Origin: Micropterix aruncella
Lineage: Eukaryota > Arthropoda > Insecta > Lepidoptera > Micropterigidae
Direction of reading: 5' to 3'
NCBI GenBank assembly: GCA_944548615.1
Contig: OX155951.1
Span: forward strand, 41,211,964 to 41,275,963
Length of the DNA: 64,000 nucleotides
Part shown: piece after piece, positions 1 through 12,232 of the stretch
Position numbering within the stretch: position 1 is the stretch's first letter
Layout: each line of letters starts with the position of its first letter
Notes under the pieces: generated by a model
What the model saw: the letters and a program-made list of their open reading frames with translations, nothing else
What the model was told of the DNA's origin: nothing
Databases searched by the model: none
Made by a program: the position numbers and the translations under genes

Positions 1-37
1 AATATATAAACGTATTAACATTTATGTCCTGTAGGGG

Positions 38-310
38 ATGTTACGTAGCGAGCCGGTTAACACCAGGAAACATTTGGTGTATTTGCCAGAAATACTCCAA
101 ATGTTTCCCCTATACGCGCCGATGAACTATACAGCAATGCGAACTCCCCTACTGTTTATAGAATCAGCACACCGTACAAATATTATAATTGACAGAACTG
201 TTGGTAAGATGATTAAAATATTGAACAATCTGCCATCTGGCATTGGCACTGTTATCACTTCTTTGTGGCAGTTAAAGAAAGAGCTGCCTCTTCATTTGAG
301 CAGACAGTAA
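38..310 (+). pseudogene. possible LINE reverse-transcriptase C-terminal tail
   Basis: A 90-codon open frame starts at ATG 38. I do not recognise it firmly. Its second half has a short R-T-N motif (HRTNIII), a basic/hydrophobic stretch and a leucine-rich end (NNLPSGIG ... LWQLKKEL). This layout resembles the thumb tail after the RT domain of insect non-LTR elements, where N-x-LP and F/LK motifs close the protein. No RT catalytic motif is present and the frame may continue off the left edge. It could equally be a chance ORF. Confidence 0.22.
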
Positions 311-1761
311 ACGGGTACGTTGTGGGTACCTACTACTTCGTCGTTTTTCTGCTTAATTTTTATGTAAACAGTCGTTATCCGTATAAGTAAACATTTATTT
401 TATTATTAGGTACAGGGTTGCGCAGGGAATCGGGAAATTTAGAAGTAACGTAATTTGCACGAATAAACACAGGAACAAACATCTGTTATTGACGAAAGTG
501 CAGACATTCAGTATGTCATTTATGTTTGCATTACTTATAGGAGCGTAACTTTAGTTCGTGCAGAACTTTAATTCGCTGTACGCTTCGTCGCTCAATCTCT
601 AGCGCATATGGATGTTGTCGAACGGAGCAGGGAGGGCTCCTCTCAATCGAAAGGGCTCCATTGAGAGGTGGAAAGGCCTCCTCTCCTCTAGAACAGCTGG
701 AATGTTCTATGCGGTACCGTACCGTTCGAACGCCGCCTGGAGGCTTCTTTTTCAAGGCTAAACCAGTTTCTTAAAAAGCACGCACCTACTTTGTAATCGC
801 ATAAGCAGATGGGACAGGTCCATGGCGTTCTAGTTGGTAGTGCTGTCGAAATAACCTTTACGCTGCAGTCACTTTATCACCCTACTTGTAATTTGTATCA
901 CAGCAATAGCACGTTCCGCTCTACTCCAATGCTCCATGATTACTAAATGGCAACGCGTTAACGACAACTACGCATCGGTTCTGAAAAACTACCGGCACTA
1001 CAGTGTTACCAACTCAACGTTCAACATTTCCCGTTTCCCTGCGCAATCGTGTAGTATAAGTCTGTAGCGCATTGGCATTGCTTTTAAGTATATCAGCTGT
1101 ATTTTATATTTTTATAAACAAATACATTAATTTGTGACTCGACCTCAATCCAGTGTGAACACCGGCCATAATTGTCGCGTGTATTCTGGACGCCTCAAGC
1201 GAATGGTGCTCTCTTTGTGGGGTGTCGCGGCGGCGTCGGTGACAGGTCGCAACGCCTGCTACACTGCAACTTCAGTTACCCCTCTTCATACGTACTTTGA
1301 GTTCGTCGCCCGCGGGCCGACGCGGGCGACGTCGTCGTCGCCGCTGCGCCTTTGCATTTTTCTCTCAAGGGGCCTCCCTCTCAGCCCGGCAAGTGGCACG
1401 AGTAGATTGCTCCGAGCCAGTTCTTTCATTACTGCATCTTACGGAGCCTCAAAGCGGTTTATTAGGTACACTCATCAGCTTAATTGGAATGCAATTAAAC
1501 TTAAGCTGGGGGATTTAAATCGCCTTTGAGATAACAAAAAAATATTTATTCGTCCGAGACTTTAAATCACAGTGTCTTGGAGTTCAAGCATAAGTTGGGC
1601 GCCTGCTGCGAGCGTGCCGAAAGTTACCGTCTTGTCAGCCTGGAATGATCTCGACTGATCTCATCACCATGTGCTGATCCCGTTCCGCCATTAGCCTGGC
1701 TGAGTCCAATCTCAAACCGCATGGCACTGGGAAAGAGACCCAGTGGCCCCCCTCGCTTTCT
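311..1761. other. no gene recognised
   Basis: Unassigned sequence. It contains GC-richer patches near 560-740 and 1150-1450 with short open frames on both strands, none showing a known motif. I see no splice-supported exon and no repeat partner elsewhere in the window. Confidence 0.5.
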
Positions 1762-1857
1762 GCCTGCCGGATTTGAATTAATTTCTCCGCCCTCTAGTTT
1801 GGTTACAGTGCGCCCCTCCGCTGACCTCTACTTGATGTCAGCGGTAAATTCGTCGTG
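1762..1857 (+). repeat. family A repeat, weak diverged fragment
   Basis: The stretch around CTCTACTTGATGTCAGCGGT closely resembles CTCTACCTGATGTTAGCGGT in the family A copy at 22190-22586. The preceding GCCGGATTTGAATTAAT also aligns with its ACCAGATTTGAACGGATTAAT segment in the same order. It is probably an old truncated copy. Confidence 0.35.
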
Positions 1858-3256
1858 GAACTGCGGCGTTTTGAAATAAAATATTGAATTTGCAATTAGG
1901 CTTAATGTGGACATAACTAAGAATGTGTAGTGTGTATGACATTGTATAGGTGAAAGGGAGAATGGCACGAAGCTAGCTTCGTGCTGACAGTGTGCGAATG
2001 TCGCGCGCGCAGAGACTATCTAAAGTTACATTTCATGTTGTGTTGCGAATGTCTGTACGCGGCTTTAGATGTGTTTCTACTCGCATATTCCAATATTTAA
2101 CAAGTAAATATATTAAAAAACACGCCTGCCGTCACAGAAAGTAAACTATTTTATTTGTAATTATTTTTATTACGGTTTTTTTATGAAATATTTTTGGTTT
2201 ATGTATTTATCCATATAGATACATGTATATTTCCGGAATGTACTCAATCAGATCTTTCATTTGACACTCTTGATATTTAAACATTTAGACAGCTACTTAC
2301 TTGATATTTCGACAGTTAAGGTACCATATGACACTCGGGATGACAAAAAGATTCTAACAATACCACACACTTCTAAATCGGTTGAAGCGTTTAAAACTTA
2401 TTGTGGAATAAAGAAACCGAAAACATATATAAATGAATACTGAACATATTACACTCCTTTTTTGTTGGGCAGTCGTGTAAAAATCAAGCAAAACAACATA
2501 CTAATCTCAATTTAGTTGTTTAGTAATCCGTCTGTATTTGTTTCATTAGAGACAACGTTTAAAACAAGATTTAAAAAACGTATCTTCACGACAAAGGTGA
2601 TTGATAGTGAGGTAACTTGATATTTTTTTATCTTTGCAGCCATATCATAGCTGCGCCACAAAAAGTGACATGATCATTAAATCAAACAACCGCCGATATT
2701 ATTAATCTTTAATATGGTACTCTTTTATGAATGACTACAAACTACAATCAAACCCCAAATTAAGGATCATAAAGAGCCAACGCTGTAGTTATCTACGTTC
2801 GACTTCTCTCTATCTACGCTACTAAAAAGATCTATCCGCATTCCGCACGTTCTTCTCGCCTCCGCCCTCCCGAATTCCTGGGCGATTTATCCGTTTAATG
2901 GTGCGCATGATAGCCTTTTTAGGTAGTACTTGGCAACTATTCCACGCCGTATTATACACGACGCCGAACCGCAATTGTGCGCGAGGACGCCCCGTGCGCT
3001 TAGTGCACTGTTTAATATTATGGGCGCCCCGAAAGAAGGTAGGCGGCCGGTGCGATGACATTTTCCGCTCGGGCGCGCCCATATGGGACTCGCTTCCACG
3101 ATGGGGACGGAGCCTTCCCGACACTTTCTTATATCGGGTTTAAATGTTACTTTTATTTAGCTTCAACTCCGGAAAAATCCATAGCCTAATGGATTTTTGG
3201 ATTATGGCATTTTTATATATGCTTTTTTATATACCTACACAGAAATGATACTGAGA
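1858..3256. other. no gene recognised
   Basis: Mostly AT-rich, with a GC-rich block at about 2820-3120 carrying overlapping short frames on both strands and no recognised domain. I see nothing else. Confidence 0.5.
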
Positions 3257-4890
3257 GATAGAATGCCATTTAATAGTGTATTTAAAAATTAATGTGCACA
3301 ATTATTACGCATTGAAACCTGTATACATAAATTAAAATTGGCCTCTTAATGTAAATATTATTAAAATAACTCAAGCTATGATTTAAAAATTCGTTTGTTA
3401 TTATATTAATTACGATATAGGATAACGTATAGGCGTGTTTAGAGCGCCATATGTAGTACGCTATTATACTTCTATGCCACGATCGCCGCCGTATTGAATA
3501 TTATGCCGCATCCACACGCTTGCCACAAACCGATTGTACAAACGCTTAGATGGCTCGCAAGCTTGCGAATGGTGGGTTTGCAAGCGTTTGCTACAAGTTT
3601 CCTTTGGTTTGCGCACAAAACCGACACTCGGTCAAATCGGCAGCAAGCGTTTGCAAGCAAGCCTACACTAGCCAAGCCAAACGCCAGATCCACACGTTTG
3701 AATTTGCAAAGGTTTTCCAAGGCTTGGCAAGCATTTGGAAGCGGCATCGGAGAATATAAATATATATTTTTTAATTATCTGTGCCATCTACACGCTTAAT
3801 ACGCTATATAATCAATTATAGTACCTACTCATTACAACTCACGAGATGGGGTGCTAGATTGACGGCTGCAAAACTTATAAACCCGGACTGACTGCCGCAC
3901 GCTAAAAGTGCACGAGTTACAGATTCCGATCGCCGTTCGTTCCGGCAACTATCCGTTAAGCACCGACAAGGTCGCATTTCATTGGCACGACCCGTTCATT
4001 GCGACGAGAGTTCTCTTCGCCCTGGTTCGGCGTCTCGTCGCGCGACGTCGACGAGATCTGTTTTATGAGGCGAACGCGCCGTTTCCCGCGATGATGTAAT
4101 GCCGACTGCCTGCACAGAGCGTATCATTTTACAACCTCCAGGCTCCGCGACTAGCTCAATGTCGTTACGCTAACGAACGGCCGCAGACATTGATTCCGCC
4201 TTTCCCAAGGCGCAGTGAGTACTCACATAATTGGTATAGATAGATAGACTCCATCGGACCAATTCCGTTGTTGTGTAAAGTAAGAATCTGATGTATAGTA
4301 AGTAAATAACTGACATCCTTAAATAGAAACATTGAGTATATTTAGCGTATTAGATTGCTCAATGCGGAACTACGTTTTGACAGCCGACATTGTACTACGA
4401 AATTCAATGTGTAGATGGCACTTTAAGTTCCAAACATTGATTAATCTTCTCTTATGTTCAATATGGCAGTGATCGTGTTATCGCAGTATGGCGACACACT
4501 ATAGATGGCGCTCTAAACACACCTATACTGTATTCTATCTCGAAATAAAATATCAACCCCTCATTTTGCGAAGTAAACATTAATTGGCGAGAGTCGATGG
4601 CCTTAAGGAAAACGATCATAAGTTATAAACCACTATACGGATCATAAAAAGAATAACTGTAAAATGACCGCATTGAAATTTATAAATATAAAATATTATC
4701 TTGCGGTAGGCGACCGTGCGTCCCGCAAGGGACGTTATGGAGCCAAACGAATTTTCAAATCATACTCTCTGCTCTTACTATATTAATATTATTTACATAA
4801 AGACGTCAAATTTTAATTTGGTATGTAAGTTTTAATACGTAATAATTACGCACTCTAAAGTTCAGATAGACTAATAGATGGCATTCTATC
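3257..4890. repeat. nested inverted-repeat region, possible decayed DNA transposons
   Basis: Two inverted-repeat pairs are nested. The outer arms are 3257-3276 and 4871-4890 (18 of 20 bases complementary, core GATAGAATGCCAT). The inner arms are 3427-3456 and 4499-4528 (27 of 30, core GTGTTTAGAGCGCCAT). All arms carry versions of an ATAGATGGC(G/A)(C/T) motif. This fits one TIR element inserted in a related one, or serial insertion of short MITEs. No transposase is visible inside. Confidence 0.5.
3496..3757. mobile_element. MITE-like fold-back element
   Basis: Imperfect terminal inverted repeats lie at 3496-3525 and 3725-3757, both built around ATGCCGC(A/T)TCCA(C/A)A(C/T)GCTTGCCA. The interior is dense in AAGCGTTTGC/GCAAACGCTT words in both orientations, so most of it can pair with itself. 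It sits inside the larger nested inverted repeat. Open frames across it are by-products of the repetitive words. Confidence 0.4.
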
Positions 4891-6014
4891 TTTTCGTATT
4901 ATTTCTGTAATGGTAATCAGCCTATATAAAAATGCGATAGGTGGCGCTAAAAAAATCGTGCTATTATTGTTGTAATTGTTTAAATAATAGGGTTTTATAA
5001 TCAATCAGTACTGTATAAAAAAAACAATCATTATCAGTGTTCATTATATTGCCATTGCTATATAATTAACACTGATAATTATATAGCACTGGCTATAATA
5101 CATTGCTATTAGTTTCGCCTAACAATGGATGTCGCCGGCGCAGAAGAGTTGCCAAAACGTATGGCATTGAGCATTCGAATACCCGATATAACCAGTGGTA
5201 GGTGTTTCACGAGTAAAGATAACTGAGGTCATGAAACTGCAGACCTGAATATCTGTTGTAAACACAATAATTATTGATGCAAATACACAACAAGACCAGA
5301 TGCAAACAATTCTATCAGCGAATTTCGCATACATATTTTCCCACACACACGAGATATTTATAAATCGAACTGGACATGCTCTATTTGCTGGTCTATTGTG
5401 CGCGTAACCTATAATGACTGTTTCGTACTATTAGCCCACTGCGCGTAATAGTCAATTGAAGTCAATCAAGCGTTTAAATTTTCTTTGCTTTAAACCAGAC
5501 TGTTTCGGTTCGTTAGCTGCTCGATCATATGTATGTATGGGACTGTAGGCGCCTACGCACGAGTTGTTGTGGATATTACATACATTTTACTTTCAAACGG
5601 CTCTTTCTATCCGTTCGCTCAATCGATATTGTACGTTTAACGGTGATGCCAATGGCGTCATAAGTTGTTACTTATTCTTTGTATTTCCAGCCTGTAGGCG
5701 TATCTCATTATTTAGCATTATTTGCATCTGTCATCTCACGGCCGTTTTTGTTAATGTCTACTTTTGTGACGTTCGTCGCTGATTGATAGTAAATTCTATA
5801 CTGGAAGCATTATTGCACAATGATCATTATACATAGGAATGAAGGAGTTATTTATGTTGCCGATATTTTTCGACTCAATTCGTGTAATCAAATCCTTGTG
5901 TTGTTTTTCTTATTACTAGGTTCTTACCTATCAAGTTGCCGTAAGAAATTTTAAGAAACAGAAATTTGTATGACAAATATGAAATATTGGTAATAGTTTG
6001 CCTATATATCCAGT
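4891..6014. other. no gene recognised
   Basis: AT-rich sequence holding one hairpin (listed separately) and no coding signal that I can support. Confidence 0.5.
5030..5079. repeat. short inverted repeat (hairpin)
   Basis: Arms 5030-5048 and 5061-5079 are complementary at 18 of 19 bases (ATTATCAGTGTTcATTATA), separated by 12 nt. It may be a fold-back remnant. No flanking duplication was found. Confidence 0.5.
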
Positions 6015-6316
6015 CTTGCCATTTTAATGAGAGTTGGTAAATGCTTCTGCTGAAAACTCTTTTTAGCTGGTGCCAATGAATGCTTTAACGGTGTTTGTCA
6101 CCTTCTCTTCGGAGTATTTTTTTTTCACTGAAAAAAGTTATTCAGATTCTGAAACGGTTTCCTATAAAATGTATGAAATCTTGCCATTTTAATGAGGGTT
6201 AGAAAATGCTTCTGCTGTAAAACTCTTTTTAGCGGTAGTGAATGTTTTGATGATGTTTGTTACCACCTCTTCGGAGTATTTTTTTTTGCACTGAAAAAAA
6301 GTTACTCAGATTCTGA
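6015..6316 (+). repeat. tandem duplication, about 165-bp period
   Basis: Unit 1 (6015-6153) and unit 2 (6180-6316) are direct copies. Both start CTTGCCATTTTAATGAG and end CAGATTCTGAA, and both carry a CTCTTCGGAGTA-poly(T) segment. The 26 bp between them is unique. The units differ by scattered substitutions and small indels. I see no coding role. Confidence 0.8.
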
Positions 6317-8682
6317 ACAAAGTCTGTGGGAGCAGAGTATGGTCGGTGACAACTTCTGCAACTTTGGCACTGTTTGCGTGTTGTGCTGCAGTGGCAAAAA
6401 GCGATTCACCAGGACTCGGTTGTTTAATCGCGATTTTCTCCATCGCTATTTGCATCTCTTGGCAGTACTTATTTGCGTTAACCCTTGTACCAGACCCCAA
6501 GAAGCTACGATGGAAACACCGGTACAGGGTGAATACACAAATTTTCCAAAAACGTGATTTTCCAGTTTTCCATGTTTACGCACACGAATATATCCATACA
6601 ATAACAAACAACAGAAAGGCAAATAAATAACTAATTTTCAAAAAGAAATAACATGGCTTTGAATTGAAATATATGTATTTGAGATTCCAACTCAAACCGA
6701 AGTTTTAAAAAACGGCTTTTAACAACGGGTAATGATATTGCTTTGCTTTTCGGTTGGTTAAAGTGCGGTTGCGTTATCTTTGCCAGTGCGTTATCTTTTT
6801 TGTGTCATAAATTATTTTACAATCATTGTATGGTCTATTTAATCAGACTGGTCGGTTGAATCATGCAGCCTTTTTCGTGTGTCTCGATCAACTGTTTCAT
6901 TTTGTTCAAAACTATCTCTATCTTTCCAGCTTTAAAGCAGTGTCATCAGTATTCCCAACTTCTCAATCTGCCACGCGCCTAGCACTGTACTGTTCATTGA
7001 TCTATTTTTACTCTTCTCTAATTAGGCATTTTAAATCCGAGGTCTTGCGAATTGGCCAAAACTGTTATTTTATTATTCATCAGCCAACGTGCATCCAGCG
7101 TCATTGTCGGTGGCGGCGTGGCCGGAATTTTAAATTAACATGACTTAGTGGTACAAACCGGGCCCAGTTGGATGCCAATCACTGAAGGAGAACAATAGGA
7201 AGTGGCCGAGCGAAGAGGAGTAGGAGTCGAAGCGGGGAGCACGTCGTCGCGCCAAGCGGTGCGAAACCGTCTCTTCCATGGCTCGTTTGCATATTTACAA
7301 AGGCTGCACCCACCCATAAGTAGCTTCTATGAATCATATTGACGATTTTACGATGACATTAATAACATGTCGAGCGTGTCATAGTAGACAGGCTAACAAC
7401 AGAACCATATTAGAGGTGGACCTCTACAGACTCTACAAGAAAACGTTAAAGATACTAAACAATTAGTATATTGAATTTTATAGTAAAATATTTTACCGTC
7501 TCTACCGATGTTTGATAAATCACTGTGGGAATGATTAGCATCCTTTTTCCGAGGTGTGGTCACAGCTGTAGAGAATCGATGGCCACGTTCGCGGCTGATG
7601 GTAATGGCGGCTTCACAGAGGGTTCGCGGAGGAAGAAATCGCAGTTGTTTTTCGGCTTATGATTAAATTAAGACCGTCGGGCGAGCGAACGTTTTCCGAC
7701 CCGCTCGGTATTTCCAGTGATGCTCGTGGGTAATTTCACAAATATATCGGACTCCATGATTTCGCGCGTGCTAATACTGAACGCGGGAAATTTGAATTGT
7801 TTTCTGGCGGGCGTGAAATTGAGGATATGCCAAAACTAAATGAACATGCAATTATCTCGAAAAAAAATCGTTTACAGAGATGGTGATATGAAAAGTGCAA
7901 CAGGTGGATCTTTGTCAAGTTCACCAGATTAAGTGAAGAATCTTATCATATTAAATTCCACGCAGCAAAGAGGATGTCTGTCGACAGAAGGCATCGCTGG
8001 CAGTTCGTCCATTCTAGAATTATTTCATCTAAGAGAGAATGCTTTTCTTCATCGCTCGTCACTCCTACACCTGTACAACTCCGTCATCATTCGCCTCCTT
8101 CAAGCCGCCTTTATCGCTGACCGTGATCTCCTCTGCATCGAACATTGAACTCCCGGCATGTACGTAGCGTTTGCAAAAAGTGCGCTCGGCTCGTGTCGTC
8201 TCGCTCCGGCTGCCCGCCGCGTCCGACGAGAATTTTATTAAAATGTTCGGACGTCAGTCGCGCCTACAACGGCCTCTGCGATTTGTACCCGCTCTTCTGA
8301 CGTCTATGAAGCAGACGGCACACATTACTACAAAAAAAAAGTAGTTATACAACTGCCTCAAAATGTTTGCCGCCAGCAACACACGTAACCTGAATTCTAG
8401 TTTAAATTATATATACCATGATGGTTTATAGTTTGTGTTTAGCAGATTTAGTTGTTTATTCGCATCTCATTTATATGATTTCAACGGGCGCACTCTATTT
8501 AGTCTAGAACATTATTTTAGTGCTTTAGGGTACACAGGTGTGTGTAGGTGCTAATAACAAATCCCTCGTATCGCCACATAACTTTTAAATTTTCCCCGCA
8601 ACTTTAAATATAGCATGATATCTATTGAATAGTCATAGTCAAAGTCTCTCCATACTTCGACCAGGTCTCCCCAGCGCAAGTT
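6317..8682. other. no gene recognised
   Basis: Contains GC-richer blocks at about 7150-7310, 7560-7720 and 8160-8290 in an AT-rich background. Short frames occur on both strands without family motifs. An open stretch near 6346 with hydrophobic residues has no ATG in a good position. No repeat partner was seen in the window. Confidence 0.5.
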
Positions 8683-8810
8683 GAATGAATGAATGAATGA
8701 AAATCTCTTTATTGCACAATAAAAATAAGGTACAATAGCGGACTTATTGCTACACTAGAACAATATCTTCCAGTCAACCAACATGCTGGTATGAAAAGAA
8801 GAGAAGGCGA
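8683..8810 (-). mobile_element. LINE-type 3' end with (TTCA)n tail
   Basis: Read on the minus strand, the sequence passes through a 3' untranslated segment and a TTATTGTGCAATAAAGAG box and ends in a short (TTCA)n array (8683-8700 on the plus strand). The CTCTTTATT start and the GGACTTATTGC block resemble 3' ends of insect non-LTR elements. No coding part remains, so this is a strongly 5'-truncated insertion. Confidence 0.55.
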
Positions 8811-8879
8811 CAAAATTATAGCTTAAAAATAAATTTGAAATTATAGCTTATAATATACCTACATTGTGTGTGTATCTAA

Positions 8880-9030
8880 AGTAAAAAGTAAATATATAAA
8901 TAAATTTTTGAGTTGGAAATATATAAATAAATTATATGTATGTATATACATACATATTTTACATGTGTATGTAAAACATACATATGTATGTATATACATA
9001 CATATTTTGACAAATAAATAAATAAATAAG
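8880..9030. repeat. palindromic ATGT/ATAC microsatellite
   Basis: Alternating ATGTATGTATATACATACAT words occur twice around a central TACATGTGTATGTA, followed by (AAAT)n. It is a low-complexity, self-complementary block, and the open frame across it is an artefact. Confidence 0.75.
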
Positions 9031-9348
9031 TAAGTTGAAGGTGGTTGCTGAAAATAAACAAAATAAAATTCTAATACTCAGGTGTGCGTCAAATACTAAC
9101 GTTCTCTTTCAGCACTCGAATATAGTTATCCAATTACAAAGTACTTGAGTTGGCAGTACTTGACAACACACGAAACCTTGGTAAAGTTATATTTCTTATT
9201 TTTTGCATTTTTTAAAATGCCTCGCATTTTTATATTATTATGGGTATATACGAAAGCAGTACACACTCACCTGTTTCATCGGTATTTAGTTTACGTGACG
9301 CTAAACGGAGAGTATAGCGGTGCTACATACTTGGAGGGGTGATTTTTA

Positions 9349-9361
9349 CCCCCCCCCCCCC
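9349..9361. repeat. C13 homopolymer
   Basis: A run of 13 C residues, bracketed on both sides by copies of GGGGTGATTTTT (near 9336 and 9378). Confidence 0.9.
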
Positions 9362-9739
9362 AGGGTTTCCTCCTAGGTGGGGTGATTTTTTGATTTTTTG
9401 GCCGCTTACTAACGGTACGAAGGCAACATTCCTGATAGATCCCTGCCACTTATGCAATGGACCTTAGTTTAAGAACGCAGAAACGGCACCGAAAATGACT
9501 ACAATGAATCATTAAGCGCGTAATTTAATATTGAGAAAAGAAAAAAAAAATAATAGAGACGAAAAAGAAAATTATCGAATCATAGATACCCAATTTCGGT
9601 GTCCTTGACGATTTCTAATTTATTCTCTACATATTGTACCTATATCTGTATATCTAAGAATAAGAATCCATACAAAATTTGAATCGTAATTCATAAAATG
9701 CGCCACTAATGACAATAACTAGTAATCTAGGTGACATAA

Positions 9740-10409
9740 CTAGAGCTGTCAACTACAACGGGCGAACCCGTCACCTCAGGAAGTTTTAACGATATTGGAT
9801 CGTTCTATAGCCCGTGAGATAAGCGTAGAAAACTTGGGACGAAAACAGTCCACTGTCTAGTTACGCCACTCGCCCGTAAGAAGCCAACGCCTTACCGCGA
9901 GATAACCAGGTTAATCACCCAGCGGGCCGACACTCGCTCCCTTACTTTCAGTTTCAACCAGATTACTCCGGTCTCCTAACAGTTTACAGGTTCGAGGTTA
10001 CGCGGTCCTCTCCCTTACGTAGCGTTGATACGGTATCTACCGAATCCATCGCGGACCAGGCACCTTTGCCTGGCTGTTCACCCGGTATCGCGTAGCCGAT
10101 TGGTCGTTTCAAGAGCAGTTGCTGCAAGGTTAAAACTACCCTCGCTCTATAGGAAGCAATACTGTTTCCAGACTGCCCCGGATGACAGTCGGAATGCTCA
10201 ATCGATTGGCTGACACCCCACGCTGCGCAAACCGTCCAGGAGCGCCCGAAGGTTGACGATCCTAGGGGAAACTGGCATGAAGGCCAGAGTCCTACCCGGG
10301 CTCGCACTTCCGCGTGGAGGCCGGCGGATGGGTGTTGACTCGTGAGTTTTGCCGACCCTAAACGCATGGGTCTTAGTGGCCTAACTGCAACAAGGCCAAT
10401 TAGCTCCCT
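9740..10409 (+). mobile_element. family A repeat, full-length copy 1
   Basis: A roughly 670-bp GC-rich unit starts TAGAGCTGTCAACTACAACG and ends GGCCAATTAGCTCCCT. It is nearly collinear with the inverted copy at 56878-57544 over its whole length, which defines both ends. It is flanked by TAGGTGACATAA (9728-9739) and TAGGTAACATAA (10410-10421), a 12-bp near-perfect target-site duplication. There is no A-tail and no visible Pol III box pair. A 150-codon frame runs along the minus strand, in which the other copies also keep partial frames. I cannot assign the element to a named class. Long TSDs suggest target-primed retroposition rather than cut-and-paste. Confidence 0.75.
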
Positions 10410-10832
10410 TAGGTAACATAAATTAACGATAAACATCAGACATTTTTAGAGTTATGTGCACCGCCACCTTCACAGACGTCTTCCACAACAACTCGGCCAG
10501 CCGCTGTCTTTCCGCTTATTACGACGACGACGATGGCGAGCGATTTATATCTCTAGCGGCGGTGATGTAAATATGACTGTCTTGCCTCTTCCTTTTTATT
10601 TTTCCACTGCGATATTTTTCATTTTGATATAGGTCACGCTGCCAACAACTAGTTGGCTTCTTTATATCGGTCGCTTCGAGGTGTTTTTCTTATTTCTCAC
10701 ATCTTGTCGGAGATCATTAGATCGCATCTACGCTTGTTGACTTGAATTTTTCTTCGGTCTTTCACGTATTTATTTTGCCAACCTCCATCAGTTTTGGAAT
10801 TAAGTCAGCTCCCTCACTTAGCAGAATAACGT
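10410..10832. other. no gene recognised
   Basis: Unassigned sequence with a small GAC/ACG-rich patch near 10500-10560. Nothing else supported. Confidence 0.5.
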
Positions 10833-10920
10833 AGGAAAGTTATATATTTATTAAGTTATATATTATTATTAGGAAAGTTATATATTTATTAAGGTATATA
10901 TTATTATTAGGAAAGTTATA
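10833..10920 (+). repeat. 38-bp tandem repeat, 2.3 copies
   Basis: Two consecutive 38-bp units (10833-10870, 10871-10908) differ at one base, followed by 12 bp of a third. Each unit starts AGGAAAGTTATATATTTATT. Confidence 0.9.
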
Positions 10921-11074
10921 AGTCATTTCTTGTATTTTTCTATAAGTACGTCCATTTCGATTTGGTAGCTACAGTAGAAGTATATTATTATGTGGCTCAC
11001 TGTATTCTATTCTAGGGGTAAGACTACAATCGAAAAATTTAATATCGCACAAAAAACTATAATTCATATTATAT

Positions 11075-11125
11075 CCGAATAGCCCAAAAATGAATTTTTC
11101 TAATGAGTTGTTTCTCAAAGCGAAA
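11075..11125 (+). repeat. family K short repeat, copy 1
   Basis: Contains TGAGTTGTTTCTCAAAGCGA followed by AAATACTAGATAT. The same block with few changes occurs at 31094-31130. It is probably part of a dispersed element whose limits cannot be set from two short matches. Confidence 0.4.
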
Positions 11126-11250
11126 ATACTAGATATATTGTTTATACATGTAAACTGCTTAAAATTTCAATCGCGCGCAATCAGATACATTGTTCCCTGC
11201 TGAGAACACAAGATCGGAGTGCCCAGGAGATCTACATCGTTTCGACAACA

Positions 11251-12232
11251 CCATTTTATTTATTTTTATTTATTTTAAACAACATGATTTACAGACGAAT
11301 GGCTATGATATTCGGTATACAGTATAATAAAACGTGCAGGAAAAACCAGTTGAACCCATAGCCGTTGGCTCATCGCATACCTAACTGAGCAAGAACGCCC
11401 GTATCTAGGGATGCTGATATTTGACTTAGCATATTGTGAGCCGACATGTATGACGTTCGGTTATATAATTATTATTGGTACAAAGTTCAAAACATTCATT
11501 CTTGCATAACATAAATACACAAGCACAAAGAGTTATACCAACATACAAAAAAAAAACAAAAAATATAGTAGTAAGAAATTATTATTAAACCCTACACCAA
11601 TATATAGTAATACATAAATACAATAAATACATATTTAAAATAAATATACATACTAATATAAAATACTAATTTACACAAAATGTACACAAATAAATTAAAT
11701 TGAAATACCTCTAGTCTTAAACCTCACATATACGTCTATTATATTTATAAACAATTTAAAAAAAAAGAAAATCTAGGTATTTGCTTTTTATTTATTAATT
11801 TTACCTAATCAAAAATTCCGTTTTATCATAGAGTGGTCCTTTAACAACCAAGCACTTTTTTATTGCTTTTTTAAATGCTACCATGTTAACTAAATTTTGT
11901 ATCGTAATTTCTATATTATTATAAAGCCCTGGAGCTAAGTATTTAAAGTATCTTTGTGCGAATGAAGTTCTCACACGCGGTACCAAAACTGCCCCGCCCC
12001 AGAACTTCTAGTAGTTTTAACTTATTGGTCCATAGGCTGTAAGTGTTTGATTTTATGAAATATCAATAGCACGTGCTTCACATACAATTGGCGTTCATCA
12101 AACACGCAATATTCTCGAAATAACTGTAAAGAGGGATATCTAGGGGGCTTTTTATTTATAACCCGTAGGATCAACTTCTGAGCTTTGGTGCTGGGAGCTT
12201 TGGAGCTGACTTCTTTCATTATCAGCATCTTG
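11251..12232 (-). pseudogene. LINE 3' end with decayed RT tail (family E copy 1)
   Basis: On the minus strand two frames, 12228-12022 and 11986-11801, encode consecutive parts of an RT C-terminal tail (SKAPSTKAQKLILRVI ..., then VPRVRTSFAQRYFKYLAPGLYN ...). They match the uninterrupted plus-strand frame at 60662-61090 in the same order (SNSKAQKLLLRVI ..., IPSVRTTFAQRHIFYIARKLYN). A frameshift and stop between them disable the copy. The 3' untranslated part runs down to an A-rich end at 11251-11278 (AAATAAA repeats on the minus strand). Known biology: this region follows the RT domain in CR1/jockey-like non-LTR retrotransposons. The copy is 5'-truncated and cannot move by itself. Confidence 0.75.

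Noticed and set aside
3494..3799. Pair of 90-100-codon frames on opposite strands
   Set aside because: Mirror frames produced by a self-complementary MITE-like repeat.
6346..6630. 94-codon frame with hydrophobic segments, possible membrane protein
   Set aside because: It starts at GTG rather than ATG, overlaps another frame of similar length, and no family resemblance was found.
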